DNA of 39,410 bases, taken from JBMTVT01 sp049451635 (GTDB lineage: Bacteria > Bacteroidota > Bacteroidia > Flavobacteriales > Flavobacteriaceae). The notes beneath the pieces were generated by a model, which worked only from the letters and a program-made list of their open reading frames with translations, searched no databases and had not been told where the DNA came from. The stretch lies in the NCBI GenBank assembly GCA_049451635.1, contig JBMTVT010000013.1:1-39410 (forward strand), written 5' to 3'. Position 1 is the first letter of the stretch; every line of letters begins with the position of its first letter. The position numbers and the translations under genes were made by a program. Positions 36,092 through 39,410 of this stretch are shown in pieces.

Positions 36092-37444
36092 ATGAAGATT
36101 TATTTCGTAAAAAAAACATCGCTTTTAATACTCTGGATTATCTTTTCGAGTGTTCATATTGCGACGGCACAGCGATGGGAAAAGGCACAAGAAATTGTAG
36201 ACGGTATTCAAGAGCCTACCTTCCCCAACCGTAGTTTTAACGTGCGTGAATTGGGTGCTGTAGGAGATGGAAAACACAACGATTTACCGGCAATACAAGG
36301 TGCGATTAACATCTGTAACCAAGTAGGTGGCGGAAGGGTTGTGGTCCCAAAAGGGGTCTATTGGTTAGAAGGCCCCATTCATTTTAAGAGCAATGTAAAC
36401 CTGTATTTAAGCGAGGGCAGTACTATTCGTTTTAGTGCAGAACCTGCTGACTTTTTACCGCTTGTTTTTACCCGTTGGGAAGGCACGGAACTATTTAATT
36501 ATTCCCCTTTTATTTATGCGAATAACTGCACAAATATTGCCATCACCGGTGCGGGTACCATTGATGGGAATGCGAAAGATACGTTTGCTCCTTGGTTGAA
36601 AAAACAAACACCAGATCAAAATAATTTGCGTGATATGGGCGATAAAGGAGTCCCTGTTGAACAACGGATTTTTGGAGAGGGACATTGGTTGCGGCCATCC
36701 TTTATTCAGTTTATCAATTGCCACCGAGTAAAAATGGAGGGAGTTAAGGTAATAGAATCGCCATTCTGGATTATTCATCCGGTCTATTCTTCTCATATTG
36801 TCATGCGAAACCTGCATATTGAGAGCTTTCGTCTTAACAACGATGGTATCGATCTAGACTCATGTACAAACGCATTGGTTGAGGGCTGTACATTCAGTAC
36901 CGGAGATGACGCTGTGGTCATTAAATCCGGACGCGATTATGAAGGACGTCAGTTAGCAAGACCTTCGGAGAATATAGTGATTCGTAACAATACCTGCCTT
37001 GAAGTACATAACGGCATAGCGATTGGCAGCGAGATGTCTGGCTCTGTACGCAATGTGTTTATCGAAAACAATACCATCAAAAGCGGACGTCATCTGATCT
37101 ATTTTAAGAGCAATCTTGACCGTGGTGGCATGATTGAGAATGTAAGTGTAAGGAATATTGAGGTAGGGCAGGCGACTAAAGCTTTAATTTATTTTCAAAC
37201 CGATTACCACAGCTTTCGTGGGGGTCATTTTCCACCCACTTTCCGAAACTTTCATATAGAGAATGTTGCATGTGAAGAAACTGGCTATGGCATTAGAGTG
37301 CAAGGGCATATAGAATCACCAATCACAAATGTACACATCAAAAATGTGACCATAGAGAAAGCCCAGACAGCTGTGAAAATACATGAGCATGACCAAGTCG
37401 TGCTCGAAAATATAACGATTAACGGAAAAGACTATTCAAATTAA
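36092..37444 (+). CDS. GH28 family exo-polygalacturonase-like enzyme
   Basis: A 450-residue secreted (signal peptide about 1-26, ATAQ) right-handed beta-helix. The entry motif VRELGAVGDGKHNDLPAI and the GH28 catalytic motifs are intact: NNDGIDLDSC with D251 and D254, STGDDAVVIKSG with D272 and D273, then GIAIGSEMSG and the basic IYFKSN. In bacterial exo-acting GH28 enzymes the GHG motif of endo-enzymes is replaced by GSEMSG, as here, so exo-cleavage is likely. GH28 hydrolyses alpha-linked galacturonic acid or rhamnogalacturonan linkages. Between two sulfatase genes, this gene points to a galacturonate-type residue in the glycan; relatives acting on other sugars are known, so the substrate is inferred. 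Confidence 0.86.
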   Translation: MKIYFVKKTSLLILWIIFSSVHIATAQRWEKAQEIVDGIQEPTFPNRSFNVRELGAVGDGKHNDLPAIQGAINICNQVGGGRVVVPKGVYWLEGPIHFKSNVNLYLSEGSTIRFSAEPADFLPLVFTRWEGTELFNYSPFIYANNCTNIAITGAGTIDGNAKDTFAPWLKKQTPDQNNLRDMGDKGVPVEQRIFGEGHWLRPSFIQFINCHRVKMEGVKVIESPFWIIHPVYSSHIVMRNLHIESFRLNNDGIDLDSCTNALVEGCTFSTGDDAVVIKSGRDYEGRQLARPSENIVIRNNTCLEVHNGIAIGSEMSGSVRNVFIENNTIKSGRHLIYFKSNLDRGGMIENVSVRNIEVGQATKALIYFQTDYHSFRGGHFPPTFRNFHIENVACEETGYGIRVQGHIESPITNVHIKNVTIEKAQTAVKIHEHDQVVLENITINGKDYSN

Positions 37445-37452
37445 AAACAAAG

Positions 37453-39081
37453 ATGAATTTAAAAAAGTATATATATAAAGTAGCCGGATTGGCAATCGCT
37501 ATAACTATAGCCAGTCTTGTATTTTTGTCTTCGGAATCAAAACAAGAAGAGAAACCTAATATCATCTTCTTTATTGCAGATGACATGACCCCTGAAATGT
37601 TTAACAGCCTACCAGAGGGAAAAGGTAAAAACCTAACCCCCAATCTTGATCGATTGGCACGAGAGGGTGTTTTTATGGCCAATCAGCGCGTTGTGTCACC
37701 GGTTTGTACGCCGAGTCGGTATAATTCGTTAACAGGAAATTATGCGAGTAGAGCTGTTAATGAGGAGTTTATCCGAGATACCAAAAAAAATGAAGGGCAG
37801 ACAGTGGTTAACTTTAATTCGTTTATCGTCCCGGGAAAAAACAAAACCATGGGAAGCTATTTTCAGGATTTAGGCTATAAAACAGGATTTGTAGGCAAAA
37901 ACCATGTGGTGGAAAGCCTTTCTCAAATTAATGATGATGACAAACCAGATCTTTACGCAGACCCTAATGACCCAAAGGTGAAAGCAGAACTGGAACACAG
38001 ACATTATTTACTACAGGAAGACATTAAAAACTGCGGTTTCGATTTTGCAGACAACCTATATCACAACAACCCAAGTTGGTTGGGCGTAAAAGCATTAAAC
38101 GCCCAGAACATGGATTGGATAGCTGAGGGAGGATTGCGGTTTATAGAAACCTATAAAGATGAACCTTTCTTTATGTATTTTGCCACAACACTTCCTCATG
38201 ACCCATTAAATCCTGAAAATTCATATGATGCTGATCCTCGAATTACGGCTAAAGGCTATTTGGATGAACCTTTAAACGTACTGCCACCACGTGAAACCCT
38301 CAAGAGCCGAATTAAAGAGGCTGGTTTGGAAGGTAAAGAGGTCACTAATTTATTATGGCTGGACGATGCGCTGGGGGCACTGCTGAATAAATTGGAAGAA
38401 ACTGGCACCCTAGATAACACCATAATCCTGTTTTTTACAGATCATGGGCAGCACAACAAAGGTACGCTATACGAAGGTGGTATTCACTCACAAAGCATTG
38501 TATGGCGTAGTTCGGGCTTTTCTTGCGGTGCAACAAGTGATGTGATGGTCTCTAATATCGATTTTTTACCTACGCTGCTTGACTTTGCAGGGCACAAATC
38601 TCCTGATGCCGTTTGTGACGGAAGAAGTTTCAAGGCGGTTTTGGAAGGAGTTAACTATACCCAACGACAAAGTATGTATCATGAATTGGGCTATGCCCGT
38701 GCGGTAGTAAAAGGGAAGTTTAAATTTTTAAAACTCAATTATCCAGAATACGCTAAGAATGCAACCCTAGAAGAACGCACAAAAATGTTAGATGATTATA
38801 ACGAGATGAGGCGTTCCTTTGGTGGTAAAGCGATCAACCTAGATCCGACGTTGCCCTATGGCCATCTGGAACTTTATCCCGGAGGAGGAGGTGCCGAAAA
38901 AAACACCTTCGGAAAAAAACCAGCCTTTTTCGAGGTAGAACAACTCTATAATTTGGAAGCAGACCCTGATGAGAATATCAATCTCGCTACCGATCCTAAA
39001 TATGCTGAAAAGCTTATTGAAATGCGCAATGAATTAAAAACCTATTTAGACAAACTGCCTGGGCAGTTTGTAAAAAATTAA
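37453..39081 (+). CDS. S1 family sulfatase
   Basis: A 542-residue Cys-type sulfatase with formylglycine precursor Cys85 in CTPSRYNSLTG. Metal-site motifs are FFIADDMTP (about 37-45) and FFTDHGQHNKG (about 325-335), and GFVGKNHVVES replaces the more usual GKWHLG by a Lys-Asn-His form. The N-terminal hydrophobic segment (about 10-27, ending FLSSES) lacks a lipid Cys. I cannot place the subfamily. It starts eight bases after the GH28 gene and is followed by a beta-propeller gene, so it belongs to the same transcription unit. Its distinct motif details from the other three sulfatases suggest a different sulfate position or sugar. Confidence 0.88.
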   Translation: MNLKKYIYKVAGLAIAITIASLVFLSSESKQEEKPNIIFFIADDMTPEMFNSLPEGKGKNLTPNLDRLAREGVFMANQRVVSPVCTPSRYNSLTGNYASRAVNEEFIRDTKKNEGQTVVNFNSFIVPGKNKTMGSYFQDLGYKTGFVGKNHVVESLSQINDDDKPDLYADPNDPKVKAELEHRHYLLQEDIKNCGFDFADNLYHNNPSWLGVKALNAQNMDWIAEGGLRFIETYKDEPFFMYFATTLPHDPLNPENSYDADPRITAKGYLDEPLNVLPPRETLKSRIKEAGLEGKEVTNLLWLDDALGALLNKLEETGTLDNTIILFFTDHGQHNKGTLYEGGIHSQSIVWRSSGFSCGATSDVMVSNIDFLPTLLDFAGHKSPDAVCDGRSFKAVLEGVNYTQRQSMYHELGYARAVVKGKFKFLKLNYPEYAKNATLEERTKMLDDYNEMRRSFGGKAINLDPTLPYGHLELYPGGGGAEKNTFGKKPAFFEVEQLYNLEADPDENINLATDPKYAEKLIEMRNELKTYLDKLPGQFVKN

Positions 39082-39097
39082 TATTATTAAATCCATC

Positions 39098-39410
39098 TTG
39101 CAATCATTAAAAACATCGAAGTTGTTTCAAAAGAAATCAATATTTGTATGGTTTATTTTGTTTTTGCTTGCCCCTCATTTGCTGATAAGCCAAAACGACA
39201 ACACAACTTCTACGGGAACGCTCATACCACCAGATTATGGTACCTTTAGTCCTCCGGCTCTAGGTGGATCGTATAATGACCCCGTCTTTAGTACGTCAAT
39301 CAAAAGGTTGACCGATAGCCAAAGTGTTTTTGGATTCAATGGTGAGCGCGCCATATTCAGTGCCGATGATAAATACTTTGTCGTTGCAGTTGATCTCAGG
39401 GTACAAAAAA
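39098..39410 (+). CDS. Beta-propeller protein, paralogue of 26812-28104, cut by window edge
   Basis: Partial gene running off the right edge with about 104 residues visible. After a hydrophobic signal peptide (FVWFILFLLAPHLLISQ) come LIPPDYGTFSPPALGGSY, NDPVFSTSIKRLTDSQ and ERAIFSADDKYFVVAV, closely matching the N-terminus of the mature beta-propeller lipoprotein upstream. No ATG precedes the signal peptide in this frame back to the stop at 39071-39073, so I placed the start at the TTG at 39098; TTG at 39122 or an ATT are alternatives. It lacks a lipid Cys and so would be soluble in the periplasm or secreted, unlike its paralogue. Confidence 0.7.
   Translation, partial: MQSLKTSKLFQKKSIFVWFILFLLAPHLLISQNDNTTSTGTLIPPDYGTFSPPALGGSYNDPVFSTSIKRLTDSQSVFGFNGERAIFSADDKYFVVAVDLRVQK

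Noticed and set aside
39148..39249. ATG-started short frame at the right edge as an alternative gene
   Set aside because: Stops after about 33 codons and has no family resemblance, while the other frame continues the beta-propeller paralogue.
1..39410. Composition shift between left and right blocks as proof of recent transfer
   Set aside because: Hand counts of single 60-base lines gave 21 (601-660), 24 (8101-8160), 28 (29821-29880) and 23 (35101-35160) G+C; too few and too variable to support a claim without a sliding-window calculation.
1..39410. CRISPR arrays, tRNA or rRNA genes
   Set aside because: No regularly spaced repeats and no recognisable RNA gene sequence were seen on either strand; gaps between genes are too short for most of them.

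Overview
The window reads as chromosomal DNA of a marine-type Bacteroidota bacterium, most likely Flavobacteriia. The evidence is AT-rich DNA, a SusC/SusD pair, a hybrid two-component regulator, a type IX secretion C-terminal domain, many lipoprotein signals, no obvious Shine-Dalgarno sequences, and a TAnnTTTG-type promoter box. Almost everything in it is polysaccharide utilization locus (PUL) content, and I see two such blocks side by side.

Left block (296-11068, all + strand, one tight operon). It encodes a 1787-residue secreted enzyme carrying both a GH16 and a GH5 domain plus four CBM6-like modules, a small surface glycan-binding lipoprotein candidate, a GH16 lipoprotein, a GH30 lipoprotein and a GH3 lipoprotein. 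Together these fit a beta-1,3-glucan with beta-1,6 branches (laminarin type). The secreted GH16/GH5 enzyme and perhaps the surface protein act outside the cell, and GH30 and GH3 trim oligosaccharides to glucose in the periplasm. No transporter for this block lies inside the window.

Junction (11069-11445). There is no intact gene here. It holds a 95-base nested palindrome and, on the minus strand, a decayed fragment of a large serine recombinase (zinc-ribbon region, with a stop and a frameshift). This suggests the two blocks meet at an old mobile-element insertion.

Right block (11446 to the right edge). A minus-strand hybrid two-component system gene diverges from susC and susD across a 274-base regulatory region with a promoter-like box and a 10-bp inverted repeat. 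A strong hairpin follows susD. Then come, all on + and closely spaced: sulfatase with HEAT-like tail, GH2-like enzyme, GH105-like unsaturated uronyl hydrolase, beta-propeller lipoprotein, tandem beta-helix protein, GH3, three more sulfatases interrupted by a GH28, and the start of a second beta-propeller paralogue cut by the window edge. All four sulfatases carry the Cys-type formylglycine motif. This set implies a sulfated, uronic-acid-containing polysaccharide. An ulvan-like or sulfated galacturonan/rhamnogalacturonan-like glycan is possible, but the exact substrate cannot be read from sequence.

The most promising unknowns are the two beta-propeller paralogues and the tandem beta-helix protein. 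The GH105-like enzyme normally needs a lyase product, yet no gene here is a lyase I can name, so one of these may be the missing lyase. Family assignments come from motif reading only; no database search was run.
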